From BD2-11 sp965221785 (GTDB taxonomy: Bacteria; Gemmatimonadota; Gemmatimonadetes; Longimicrobiales; Gaopeijiaceae), in the NCBI GenBank assembly GCA_965221785.1, contig CBDCSR010000003.1:930001-994000 (forward strand): a stretch of DNA of 64,000 nucleotides, in the 5' to 3' direction. Below the pieces are notes generated by a model, which made no database searches, was not told where the DNA came from, and saw only the letters and a list, made by a program, of their open reading frames with translations. The translations under genes were made by a program, and so were the position numbers. Every line of letters begins with the position of its first letter. Within the stretch, counting starts at the first letter, position 1. Positions 33,315 through 41,132 of this stretch are shown one piece after another.

Positions 33315-35225
33315 TCAGTGGCCCATCGTCTCGATGCGCAATTCGTGCTCGACCGGGGCGGTGCGACCGTCCTGATAGGTGATCTCGGTCGTTACCGTGA
33401 TTGAGTCCGACTCCCCCTGCAGCGCCGCGATGATGTCCGCGAAGCGATCCGCGATATGGCGTCGCCGGACCTTGCGGGTGCGGGTCAGCTCGGCGTCATC
33501 GGCGTGCAGTTCCTTGTGCAGAAGCAGGAAACGGTGGATGCGGGCGGCCTCGGGCAGCTCCTCGTTCACTCCGGCGACGTGCTCCCGGACCAGAGCGTAC
33601 ACCTCGCTCCGCCGCGCCAGGTCGGTGAAGGTGGTGTAGGGGATGCGGTGACGTTCCGCCCACTGCCCCGCGTTCTCCATGTCGATGGCGATCATCGCGG
33701 TCACAAAGGGAGTCCCGGCACCCCCGAAAACCACTGCCTCCGCCACATGTGGGCTGAACTTGAGCTTGTTCTCGACGAACTGCGGGGAGAAGTTGCTCCC
33801 GTCCGCCAGTTTCATCACGTCGGCGAGTCGATCGATCACGACGAGGTGGCCGCCCTCGTCGAAGTACCCGGCGTCGCCCGAGTGCAGCCACCCGTCCTCC
33901 AGGGCCTCCGCGGTGGCCGCGGGGTTGCGGAAGTAGCCCCGGAACACCGCGGGGCTCCTGCACAGGATCTCGCCCTCGTCCGAAATCCGGATTTCGGTGC
34001 GCGGCAGCGGCATCCCCACGGTCTGGAAGCGGATGTCGTCGTCCCGGTGGACCACCGAAATCCCCGACACCTCGGTCTGGCCGTAGAGCTGCTTGAGGTT
34101 GACGCCGATCGTGTGGTAGAAGCGGAAAACGTCCGGCCCCAGCGCCGCGCCTCCCGTGTACGCGCGCCGCACCCGGCTGAGGCCCAGCTGGTCGCGAAGG
34201 GGGTGGAAGACCGTCCAGTCCGCCAGGCGGTGGGTCAGGCGGCGGACCGGACCGATACGCCGACCCCGGAACCGCGCTTCGGCGGTCGCGGCCCCCTGCT
34301 TCATGGCCCAGCCGTAGAACCAGCGCTTGAGCCGGGTGGTGTCCTCGGCCATGACTTGCACGTCCGAGACCATGTTCTCCCAGATCCGGGGCGGCGACAT
34401 CAGGAAGGCTGGCCCGATCTCGCGCATGTCCTTGCGCGCGGTCGCCGTCTCCTCGGGGAAGTTCACCGTGAATCCCGCCAGCAGCCCGCTCGCGACGGCG
34501 ATCATCTGTTCCCCGATCCAGGCCAGGGGCAGGAACGAGACGAACTCGTCGCCCTGGTTCACCGCATCCACGGCGCCCAGCTGGGACGCCATGGCGATCA
34601 GGTTCTCGTGTGAGAGCATCGCCAGCTTGGGGATGCTGGTCGTGCCGGATGTCGTGCACAGCAGCGCGATGTCGGCGGGCTGGACTGCGGCGAGTCGCCG
34701 GCTGAATTCGTGCGGCGATCGCTCGTGCCGCCGTTCCCCCAGCACTTCGATCTCCTCGAAGGACATGAGGCCGGGAGCCTCGTAGCCGTACATACCGCGC
34801 GCGTCGTAGTACACGACGTACTCGAGGCCGGGCAGCCGGTCGCGCACCTCCAGCACCTTGTCGACCTGCTCCTGGTCCTCGGCCACGATGACGCGCGCCT
34901 CGGCGGCCTCGAGCATCCTCGCCAGCTCGCCCGCGATCGAGTCCTGGTAGAGCCCGAGGGGCAGGACGCCTCCCGCCTGGGCCGCGAGCTCGGCGATCAT
35001 CCACTCGGGCCGGTTGTCCCCGATGATCGCGATCCGGTCCCCCGCCGCGACGTCCAGCTCCGAGAGCCCGAGCGAGAAGGCGCGCACCCGGCCGTGGTAT
35101 TCCGCCCAGGTGATCTCCTGCCAGATCCCGAACTCCTTCTCGCGCAGCGCTACCTCGGCGGGGCGCCTGACGGCGTGGTGGGCGAGCAGGCCGGGAAGGG
35201 TGTCGGGAGTGTGTGCTGTGGGCAC
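33315..35225 (-). CDS. Long-chain acyl-CoA synthetase (AMP-dependent)
   Basis: A 636-residue ANL-family ligase of the FAA1/long-chain type, which adenylates a fatty or other carboxylic acid and transfers it to CoA. Motifs: the P-loop region LLCTTSGTTSIPKLAM, LPLAWIGEQMI, YGQTEVSGISVV, DGWLHSGDAGYFDEGGHL and the hinge KLADGSNFSPQFVENKLK. Length is normal for the class. The start is GTG 35225; no strong ribosome-binding site is seen. It heads the liv-type operon, an arrangement seen for transporter-coupled uptake and CoA activation of acids. Confidence 0.88.
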   Translation of the reverse strand: MPTAHTPDTLPGLLAHHAVRRPAEVALREKEFGIWQEITWAEYHGRVRAFSLGLSELDVAAGDRIAIIGDNRPEWMIAELAAQAGGVLPLGLYQDSIAGELARMLEAAEARVIVAEDQEQVDKVLEVRDRLPGLEYVVYYDARGMYGYEAPGLMSFEEIEVLGERRHERSPHEFSRRLAAVQPADIALLCTTSGTTSIPKLAMLSHENLIAMASQLGAVDAVNQGDEFVSFLPLAWIGEQMIAVASGLLAGFTVNFPEETATARKDMREIGPAFLMSPPRIWENMVSDVQVMAEDTTRLKRWFYGWAMKQGAATAEARFRGRRIGPVRRLTHRLADWTVFHPLRDQLGLSRVRRAYTGGAALGPDVFRFYHTIGVNLKQLYGQTEVSGISVVHRDDDIRFQTVGMPLPRTEIRISDEGEILCRSPAVFRGYFRNPAATAEALEDGWLHSGDAGYFDEGGHLVVIDRLADVMKLADGSNFSPQFVENKLKFSPHVAEAVVFGGAGTPFVTAMIAIDMENAGQWAERHRIPYTTFTDLARRSEVYALVREHVAGVNEELPEAARIHRFLLLHKELHADDAELTRTRKVRRRHIADRFADIIAALQGESDSITVTTEITYQDGRTAPVEHELRIETMGH

Positions 35226-35328
35226 GGCGTGGCGGAGGGCGAGCGTTATCGACCGGAGGCGGGCATGGGTACGATAAGAACGACGCCCCCGCCGCGCAGG
35301 GTCCTGTCGCCGAGAATCGGAGGTCCGC

Positions 35329-36252
35329 CTACCTCATCTCGAAAGTCAGGGTAGCCCAGTTGGACTCGTAGTCGAGGTCGGGTTCGTTCGTCGTCTCCAC
35401 CATGTGGATGGTGCGCACGTACCAGCGTCCGGCACTGCTCAGCGGGATCGTGGCCACGCCGTCGGCGTTGGTCCGCGTTGCGACCGCCTCGGTGTGCTCG
35501 CCCTCCGCTTCATGCGCGTGATAATCATCGTGGCTGGCGTAGACGAGATGGTTCGCGACGGGTCTGCCCTCGCGCATGAAGCGCACCCGCAGTTCATCGC
35601 CGACCGAAAGCTCGTACGGGTTCTCCAGGGGCACGAACTCCACAGGGTAGCCGAGTACGGTCGCCCACTCCGCGCTGCGGGCGCTGCCGACCTGCACCAG
35701 GGCCTTTACGTGCTTGCTGTAGAACTCGAGGGCATCGTCGTCCATCATGCCTGCCGCCTGGCGCCGCTCAATCGTATCAAGCAGCCCGTCGTGGGCGAGG
35801 TAGCCGTTGAAGGCCTCTGCGGTGAGCGCGATGATCCGCGGTGCCGTCGAGACACCGATCACATAGGTGCCGGGGTCGCCGGTCTCGAATGTCAGGATGG
35901 CCGTGTCCAGACTGTCGGGATTCCAGACCGAGGAGTCCGCCCAGGCCGACTCGGGCGGGTGCGTGACACCATCGGGACCGACTACGCTTACATCAAGCAT
36001 CCGGTCGCGGGTAATCAGCTCCAGGCCTTCGTCGAACTCGCCGTTCATGAGCAGGACCACGGCGGTCGAGTGCGGCTCCAGGAAGAAGCTGTCGAGTTTC
36101 AGGAACATGCTGTGCGCGCTCAGCGCAACGACGCCGACGGTCAGCAGAGCGAACGATGCGAGCAGCCGAAGGACGCCTCCTGTCGGGGCGCTGGCGCGGG
36201 AGCCTGGTCCGGCAGGTACCTCTGGTGCTGGCGGCGGGTTCTGGTCAGGCAT
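35329..36252 (-). CDS. DUF4198 family exported protein
   Basis: A 307-residue protein with a polar N-terminus and one signal or anchor helix (LRLLASFALLTVGVVALSAHS). The mature part matches DUF4198: SAHSMFLKLDSFFLEP at the start, an N-terminal beta domain, PVEFVPLENPYELSVGDELRVRF (residues about 205-225), then a beta-sandwich ending in RTNADGVATIPLSSAGRWYVRTIHM. Relatives include periplasmic proteins linked to metal or solute uptake, without a settled function. A HDDYHAHEAEGEH segment gives several His residues that might bind metal. ATG 36252 has AAGGAG about 12 bases upstream. Confidence 0.75.
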   Translation of the reverse strand: MPDQNPPPAPEVPAGPGSRASAPTGGVLRLLASFALLTVGVVALSAHSMFLKLDSFFLEPHSTAVVLLMNGEFDEGLELITRDRMLDVSVVGPDGVTHPPESAWADSSVWNPDSLDTAILTFETGDPGTYVIGVSTAPRIIALTAEAFNGYLAHDGLLDTIERRQAAGMMDDDALEFYSKHVKALVQVGSARSAEWATVLGYPVEFVPLENPYELSVGDELRVRFMREGRPVANHLVYASHDDYHAHEAEGEHTEAVATRTNADGVATIPLSSAGRWYVRTIHMVETTNEPDLDYESNWATLTFEMR

Positions 36253-36457
36253 GGTTCTCGTTTTCTCCTTGGGGTGGTTGCGTCGAGTTTTGGCCTTGGC
36301 AAATCATACTATCATCAAAATCGCGATAATCAAGAGGCCGAGTAGCTCGTTGTTTATGTTTAAATCGGTTAGAATAATAGATATCTTATAAACTATCAGT
36401 TATGACATCATCGAAGCGGTACGCGTCCTGCGGGACCGGGGGGAAGGAGGGGCGAGC
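36253..36457 (+). promoter_or_regulatory. AT-rich intergenic region between divergent genes
   Basis: About 205 bp separate the DUF4198 and hybrid-kinase genes; 36300-36410 is strikingly AT-rich in an otherwise GC-rich window. Promoter-like strings include TTGTTT near 36350 and TAGAAT/AATAAT near 36370-36378 on the plus strand, but their spacing is not canonical. A strong GGGGGAAGGAGGGG ribosome-binding region precedes ATG 36458. Confidence 0.45.
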
Positions 36458-38809
36458 ATGCCGACGGTCGAGGAACTGAGCGGAGAGGTCCGTGCGCTGC
36501 GGAAGCGGCTCACGAGGCTGAGCGAGGCGAGCCTGCGGATCAGTGAGAGCCTGGACGTGGACACGGTCCTGCGCGAGGTGGCGGAAAACACGCGGGCGCT
36601 CACCGGCGCGGGTGGCGCCTTCATCACGACGATGGACGATTCGGGCGGGCTGCGGGATCTCGTCTCATCGGGTACCGAAGAACACGCCCGGTTTCGGGAA
36701 CACCCCTACGGTCCCCGGCTGTGGGAGCACCTGCGCGAAATGCCTGGTCCGCTCCGGCTGAGGGACCTGGCGGCCTACCTTTGTTCGCTCGGCTTCCCCG
36801 AGGACCCGACGCTCGCCCGGAGCTTCCTGGGGATGCCGATCCGGCACCGGGGCGAGCGTGTCGGCGGCTTCTACCTCGCCGACAAGGAGGGCCGCCAGGA
36901 GTTCACGCGCGAGGACGAGGAGGTGCTTGCGCTCTTCGCTTCGCAAGCCGGAGCCGCGATCGCCAATGCGCGCGCCTACCAGGACGTCGAGCGGGCGCGC
37001 TCCGACCTTGAAGCGCTGATCGATACGGCGCCGGTGGGCGTTGTGGTGTTCGACGCCCAAAGCGGGGCGCTGGCGTCTCTGAACGCCGAGTCGCGGCGAA
37101 TCGTGGGTGCCCTGTGCCTGCCGGACCAGTCGCCCGAGGATCTGCTGAAGGTGCTGCGCGTGCGGCGCGCGGACGGGCGGGAGTTGGCGCTGGACCGCCT
37201 GCCCCTGAAGGAGGTGCTGCGCGGATCCAGGACGGTGCGGGTCGAGGAGATCGTGCTGGAGACGCCGGACGGGCGGAGGATTACGACGCTGGTCAACGCG
37301 ACGCCGATCCGTTCGGCGGCAGGGGAGGTCGAGTCGGTGGTGGTCACGATGCAGGACCTGACACCGCTGGAGGAGCTCGAGGTGCTGCGGGCCGAGTTCC
37401 TGGGCATGGTCAGCCACGAACTCCAGGGCCCCCTGACCTCGATCAAGGGCTCGGCCGCCACGGTGCTGGGGGCGTCGTCGGCGCTCCGCCCCGCCGAGGC
37501 GCTTCAGTTCTTCCGGATCATCGACGAGCAGGCCGATCACATGCGCGAGCTGATCGCCGACCTGCTGGACGCGGCGCACATCGAGGCGGGCAGACTGTCG
37601 GTCGCGCCCGAGCGCACCCGCCTCCCCGCCGTCGTGGAGCAGGCCCGGACCCTGTACCTGAGCGGCGGGGGCAGGAACCCTGTGCTGATCGATCTGCCGC
37701 CGGACCTGCCGCATGTGCTCGCGGACCGGCAGCGCATCGTCCAGGTGCTGGGCAACCTGCTCTCGAACGCGGCCCGGCACTCGCCCCAGTCGTCGCCAGT
37801 CCGGGTGATGGCGGTGCGCGAGGGGGTGCACGTGGCTGTGTCGGTGGTCGACGAGGGCCCGGGCATCCCGGCCGAGCGCCTGCCCCGCCTGTTCCGCAAG
37901 TTCGCCCGCAGCGACCGGCGGGATCGCGCTCGAGGAGTCGGGGCCGGTCTGGGCCTGGCGATCTGCAAGGGCATCGTGGAGGCGCACGGGGGCCGCATCC
38001 GGGCCGAAAGTGCGGGAACGGGTCCGGGCGCGCGCTTCACCTTCACGATCCCCGTCGCCGAGGAGGCCGTGACCGTCACCGCGGCCAGGCCAGGGCGGAG
38101 GGCGGGGGGCGGACGCGCTGGTGCGGCCGGGGCACTCCGCGTCCTGGCGGTGGACGACGATCCGAAGGACCTGCTCTACGTGCGGGGCATCCTCGAAGAC
38201 GCGGGCTACGGCGCGATCGTTACGGGCGACCCGGAAGAGGTGGCCGGCCTCATCGACCGGCAACGGCCCGACCTGGTGCTGCTGGATCTGCTCCTGCCCG
38301 GGACCGACGGCATCGAGCTCATGCAGGGCCTGCCGGCGCTGGCCGATCGGCCGGTCATCTTCCTGTCCGCGTACGGGCGCGACGAGACGATCGCCAGGGC
38401 GCTCGAGACCGGGGCGGCGGACTACGTCGTCAAGCCGTTCTCGCCGACGGAGCTCGTGGCCCGAATGGAGGCTGCCCTGCGCAAGCGGGCCGGGCCCGCC
38501 GAGCCCTTCCGCGTGGGGCAGCTCGCCATCCACCACGAGGAGCGCCGGGCGAGCCTGGCCGGCGAACCCCTTGCGTTGACGGCCACCGAATACGACCTGC
38601 TGAGCGCGCTCACGGCCAAGGCCGGCCGGGTGTCGACGTACGATTACCTGCTGCGCCGGGTGTGGCGCTCACGGCGAGGAGGCACAACCCGCAGCATCCG
38701 CGTCTTTATCAAGAACCTGCGCGACAAGCTGGGCGACGACGCCAGGAACCCGACCTACATCTTCACCGAGCCCCGCGTCGGCTATCGCCTGGCCGGGCCC
38801 GGGGACTGA
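36458..38809 (+). CDS. GAF-PAS histidine kinase fused to an OmpR-type response regulator
   Basis: A 783-residue soluble protein combining a whole two-component pathway. Domains in order: GAF (about 20-170), PAS (about 180-300), HisKA with phospho-acceptor His320 in MVSHELQGPLTSIKG, HATPase with N box NLLSNAARHSP (433-443), DEGPGIP and GAGLGLAICKG, a Gly/Ala-rich linker (545-560), receiver with Asp610 in VLLDLLLPGTDG and Lys659 in YVVKPFSP, and a winged-helix DNA-binding domain (690-780, LTATEYDLLSAL...SIRVFIKNLRDKLG...VGYRLAG). No membrane segment is present, so the signal is cytosolic, probably sensed by GAF or PAS. The targets may include the divergent DUF4198 gene. Such kinase-regulator fusions with an OmpR output are uncommon. 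Confidence 0.9.
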   Translation: MPTVEELSGEVRALRKRLTRLSEASLRISESLDVDTVLREVAENTRALTGAGGAFITTMDDSGGLRDLVSSGTEEHARFREHPYGPRLWEHLREMPGPLRLRDLAAYLCSLGFPEDPTLARSFLGMPIRHRGERVGGFYLADKEGRQEFTREDEEVLALFASQAGAAIANARAYQDVERARSDLEALIDTAPVGVVVFDAQSGALASLNAESRRIVGALCLPDQSPEDLLKVLRVRRADGRELALDRLPLKEVLRGSRTVRVEEIVLETPDGRRITTLVNATPIRSAAGEVESVVVTMQDLTPLEELEVLRAEFLGMVSHELQGPLTSIKGSAATVLGASSALRPAEALQFFRIIDEQADHMRELIADLLDAAHIEAGRLSVAPERTRLPAVVEQARTLYLSGGGRNPVLIDLPPDLPHVLADRQRIVQVLGNLLSNAARHSPQSSPVRVMAVREGVHVAVSVVDEGPGIPAERLPRLFRKFARSDRRDRARGVGAGLGLAICKGIVEAHGGRIRAESAGTGPGARFTFTIPVAEEAVTVTAARPGRRAGGGRAGAAGALRVLAVDDDPKDLLYVRGILEDAGYGAIVTGDPEEVAGLIDRQRPDLVLLDLLLPGTDGIELMQGLPALADRPVIFLSAYGRDETIARALETGAADYVVKPFSPTELVARMEAALRKRAGPAEPFRVGQLAIHHEERRASLAGEPLALTATEYDLLSALTAKAGRVSTYDYLLRRVWRSRRGGTTRSIRVFIKNLRDKLGDDARNPTYIFTEPRVGYRLAGPGD

Positions 38810-38814
38810 GTACG

Positions 38815-38829
38815 CTGACGTAACGTCAG
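38815..38829. terminator. Short palindrome between convergent genes
   Basis: CTGACGT-A-ACGTCAG, a perfect 7-bp inverted repeat, lies between the end of the hybrid kinase gene and livG and covers the livG stop codon. It is too short and has no T tract, so a terminator role is doubtful; a protein-binding site is the alternative. Confidence 0.25.
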
Positions 38830-39644
38830 GGTTGTGCCGGCACGCGCTTGCTCCCATCCCTCGCGTGCCCCAGGTAGGCTTCGATCACCGCCGCGTCATT
38901 CCTCACCTGCTCCGGGCTCCCCTGCGCGATCCGCCTGCCGAAATCGAGCACCACGACCCGGTCGGCGATGTCCATGACCACGTTGATGTCATGGTCGATC
39001 ACCACGACGGTGACGCCCCGCTCCTCGTGCACGTCGAGAATGAAGCGCGCCATCGACTCCTTTTCCTCCGCGTTCATGCCGGCCGTGGGCTCGTCCAGGA
39101 GGAGGATATGGGGATCGAGAGCCAGCGCACGCGCCATCTCTACCAACCGCTGGTTTCCATACGCCAGACTTCCCACCACCGCGCCCCGCAGCGGCTCGAG
39201 GTTCATGAAGTCGATGACCTCTTCCACGTAGCGGCGGTGCTCGATTTCCCTGCGGCGCTGGCGGCCCAGGTGGATCCCGCCGCTGAGCACGCCGCCCTTC
39301 ATGTGCACGTGGCGGCCCAGCATGAGGTTGTCGAGCACCGTCATGTGCTTGAAGAGCTCGATGTTCTGGAAGGTGCGCGCCACGCCCAGCGCGGCGATGC
39401 GGTGCGGCGGCAGGCGGTCGAGGGCGTGCCGAGTTCCGTCGCGGCCGGTCAGGGTGATGCTACCTTCCTGCGCACGATAGAGTCCCGAAATGCAGTTCAG
39501 GACGCTGGTCTTCCCTGCGCCGTTGGGGCCGATGAGGGCCAGCAGCTCGCCCTCGCGAACCTCCATGCCGAGGCCCGAGAGCGCGGTCACGCCCCCAAAG
39601 CGGAGGGTGAGGTCCTTCAGTTCGAGGAGTGGCGGTTGGTGCAA
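38826..39644 (-). CDS. livG: Branched-chain amino acid-type ABC transporter ATPase LivG
   Basis: A 272-residue ABC ATPase: Walker A GPNGAGKTS, Q-loop region VARTFQNIELFKHMTV, a LAYGNQRLVEMARAL segment where the signature (usually S-G-x-Q) reads YGNQ as is normal for LivG, Walker B ILLLDEPTAGMN, and switch His in VVVIDHDINVVMD. It completes the importer whose other parts lie at 29271-33310, although separated by the DUF4198 and kinase genes. The start is uncertain: TTG 39644 gives a normal LivG N-terminus (PLLELKDLTLRFGGV), and the longer open frame upstream is not protein-like. Confidence 0.85.
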   Translation of the reverse strand: MHQPPLLELKDLTLRFGGVTALSGLGMEVREGELLALIGPNGAGKTSVLNCISGLYRAQEGSITLTGRDGTRHALDRLPPHRIAALGVARTFQNIELFKHMTVLDNLMLGRHVHMKGGVLSGGIHLGRQRRREIEHRRYVEEVIDFMNLEPLRGAVVGSLAYGNQRLVEMARALALDPHILLLDEPTAGMNAEEKESMARFILDVHEERGVTVVVIDHDINVVMDIADRVVVLDFGRRIAQGSPEQVRNDAAVIEAYLGHARDGSKRVPAQP

Positions 39645-39711
39645 GGGGGCACCCCGGGCCGTGAGGGGAACGGGGGAGGACAGAAACAGGATATGCCCGC
39701 CGGGCAGGCTC

Positions 39712-39864
39712 CGAAACGGGTGCCGCTCAAGGCTCTCCCAACAGGACGCGGATCGCCTTGCGCCGATACCCGAAGATCCGGTCAAGGTCCGGCCGAACAT
39801 CATCTCGCCGGTCGACGTGGAGTGGGAAGCCGAGACCAATCCGGATCGGGTCCTGAAACCGTGA
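39712..39864 (+). other. Possible remnant of an antitoxin before the PIN gene
   Basis: A short frame ends ISPVDVEWEAETNPDRVLKP and its TGA overlaps the GTG of the PIN gene (GTGA), exactly the join expected of an antitoxin-toxin pair. No credible start codon or DNA-binding domain is found upstream; the frame soon enters the antisense of livG. It may be a 5'-truncated antitoxin or chance. Confidence 0.25.
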
Positions 39865-40259
39865 TCCTCCTGGACACTCACGTCATGCTGTGGTCCCGCA
39901 TCGCTGACCACCGAATCGGACCCCGGTCCAGGCGGCTCGTCGAGCAGGGACTTCGCGGCGCAACGCTGGCGGCATCGGCCATCTCGTTCCGGGAGGTGGC
40001 CATGCTGCAGGAAAAAGGGCGAATCGACCTGACTCGGGACGTCCGCGCTTGGCGGACCCGGCTTCTTCAAGATGGTCTCATCGAGATCCCGGTCGATGGC
40101 GACATCGCGATCAGAGCCAACGAACTGACGGGTTTTCACGCCGACCCCGCGGACCGGCTCATCGTCGCGACGGCGCTCGGTGGACACACACTGGTAACCG
40201 CGGATGAGCGCATCCTGTCATGGACGGGTCGGCTCAGGAGAATGGATGCGCGAAGGTAA
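39861..40259 (+). CDS. PIN-domain toxin (VapC-like), apparently without an intact antitoxin
   Basis: A 132-residue PIN nuclease starting at GTG 39861. The first acidic residue is in ILLDTHVMLW, the second in AISFREVAML, the third and fourth in HADPADRLIVATA and TLVTADERIL. This is the COG3744-type subfamily, usually paired with a Phd-like antitoxin. PIN toxins cleave RNA, often tRNA. No complete antitoxin precedes it; only a short coding-like end overlaps its start. It is followed after three bases by a small ORF of unknown role. Confidence 0.82.
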   Translation: MILLDTHVMLWSRIADHRIGPRSRRLVEQGLRGATLAASAISFREVAMLQEKGRIDLTRDVRAWRTRLLQDGLIEIPVDGDIAIRANELTGFHADPADRLIVATALGGHTLVTADERILSWTGRLRRMDARR

Positions 40260-40262
40260 TAC

Positions 40263-40394
40263 ATGGAAGAGCGGCCCACGCTCAACCGCCGCGATCGCGA
40301 TGTCTTCGAGATCGGCGAAGACTATGTCCTCGGGAGGGTGATGGACGAGTTCGATGTGGAACGCGTGCAACTCTGGCCGCTCGAAAGGGGTTGA
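40263..40394 (+). CDS. Small hypothetical ORF (43 aa)
   Basis: ATG 40263 opens a 43-residue acidic frame (PTLNRRDRDVFEIGEDYVLG) three bases after the stop of the PIN gene. I do not recognise the sequence. Its composition is plausible for a protein, and its place between two toxin loci would fit an antitoxin-like or orphan fragment, but this is speculation. Confidence 0.35.
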   Translation: MEERPTLNRRDRDVFEIGEDYVLGRVMDEFDVERVQLWPLERG

Positions 40395-40406
40395 CGACGA
40401 GAATCA

Positions 40407-40432
40407 TATGGCCATAAGATGCGCTATGGCCA
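40407..40432. promoter_or_regulatory. Putative operator of the RHH-PIN toxin-antitoxin operon
   Basis: A perfect 10-bp palindrome TATGGCCATA (40407-40416) is followed 18 bp later by a second TATGGCCA (40425-40432) that overlaps the start of the antitoxin gene. Paired short palindromes at the start are typical operators for ribbon-helix-helix antitoxins, which repress their own operon. Confidence 0.5.
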
Positions 40433-40710
40433 CCATGACGATCAAATCGACCTATTCCCTCGATGTCGAGACGGCGAGGGCCCTTGAGACGCTTGCCAGG
40501 CGGTGGAAGGTCTCCAAGTCGGAAGTGTTGCGACGCGCAATCCGGGCCGCCGCTGCTGAAGACGCCACCCGCGAGAGCGGGCCGCTGGCCGCTCTTGACC
40601 GTCTGCAGACTTCCGTGCGGGAGCGCAGGGTAGACATGGAGCGCTGGAAAGAGGAAGTGGATGCGGAGCGGCGAGCCTGGCCGGATCGCTGGTCATCCGA
40701 CTCCCGATGA
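40426..40710 (+). CDS. Ribbon-helix-helix (CopG-like) antitoxin
   Basis: A 94-residue protein. The N-terminus forms a ribbon-helix-helix: strand IKSTYSLDVETARALETLA then helix-turn WKVSKSEVLRRAIRAAA. The C-terminal half (LAALDRLQTSVRERRVDMERWK) is the toxin-binding tail. Three in-frame ATGs lie close together (40408, 40426, 40435); the middle one is used, without a strong ribosome-binding site to decide. Its stop overlaps the start of the PIN toxin gene (ATGA), so the two are co-translated. It should neutralise that toxin and repress the operon. Confidence 0.85.
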   Translation: MATMTIKSTYSLDVETARALETLARRWKVSKSEVLRRAIRAAAAEDATRESGPLAALDRLQTSVRERRVDMERWKEEVDAERRAWPDRWSSDSR

Positions 40711-41078
40711 TCCATCTGGACACCAGCTTCCTCATCAGCGCGCTCGAAGCAAGACCGGCGCAAGACCGCAAACTGCGGCGATGGATGACGGCGGGGGAAA
40801 CCCTGGCCATCAGCACAGTCGCCTGGGCCGAGTTCCTGTGTGGTCCCCTTCACGCCTCCGAACTGGCTCTGGCTGACGAGATCATCGCCGTGCGTCGGGA
40901 CTTCACCGCGCAGGATGCAGCCCTTGCCGCCCGCTTGTTCAACGAGTCGGGGCGCCGCCGCGGATCCCTCCCGGATTGTATGATCGCGGCAACGGCACTC
41001 GTCGATGGCGCATCGATCGCAACGGTCAACGTCACCGACTTCCGGCGCTTCGAGGAGTTCGGGCTGGAGCTCGCCTGA
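40707..41078 (+). CDS. vapC: PIN-domain toxin (VapC family)
   Basis: A 123-residue PIN ribonuclease: MIHLDTSFLISALEA (first Asp), STVAWAEFLCG (Glu), GRRRGSLPDCMIAATAL (Asp), and a C-terminal IATVNVTDFRRFEEFGLEL. All four acidic positions of the active site appear to be kept. The start overlaps the antitoxin stop (ATGA). It is a normal VapC in length and probably an RNase that halts translation when free of its antitoxin. Confidence 0.88.
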   Translation: MIHLDTSFLISALEARPAQDRKLRRWMTAGETLAISTVAWAEFLCGPLHASELALADEIIAVRRDFTAQDAALAARLFNESGRRRGSLPDCMIAATALVDGASIATVNVTDFRRFEEFGLELA

Positions 41079-41132
41079 GCGTGACCGGGCGCCAAAGGGG
41101 CCGCCGAATGAGCCAGCCGCTGCGTCGCCGGA

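Noticed and set aside
36665..38536. Long minus-strand open frame opposite the hybrid kinase
   Set aside because: Antisense of a gene with intact kinase, receiver and winged-helix motifs; no protein features of its own.
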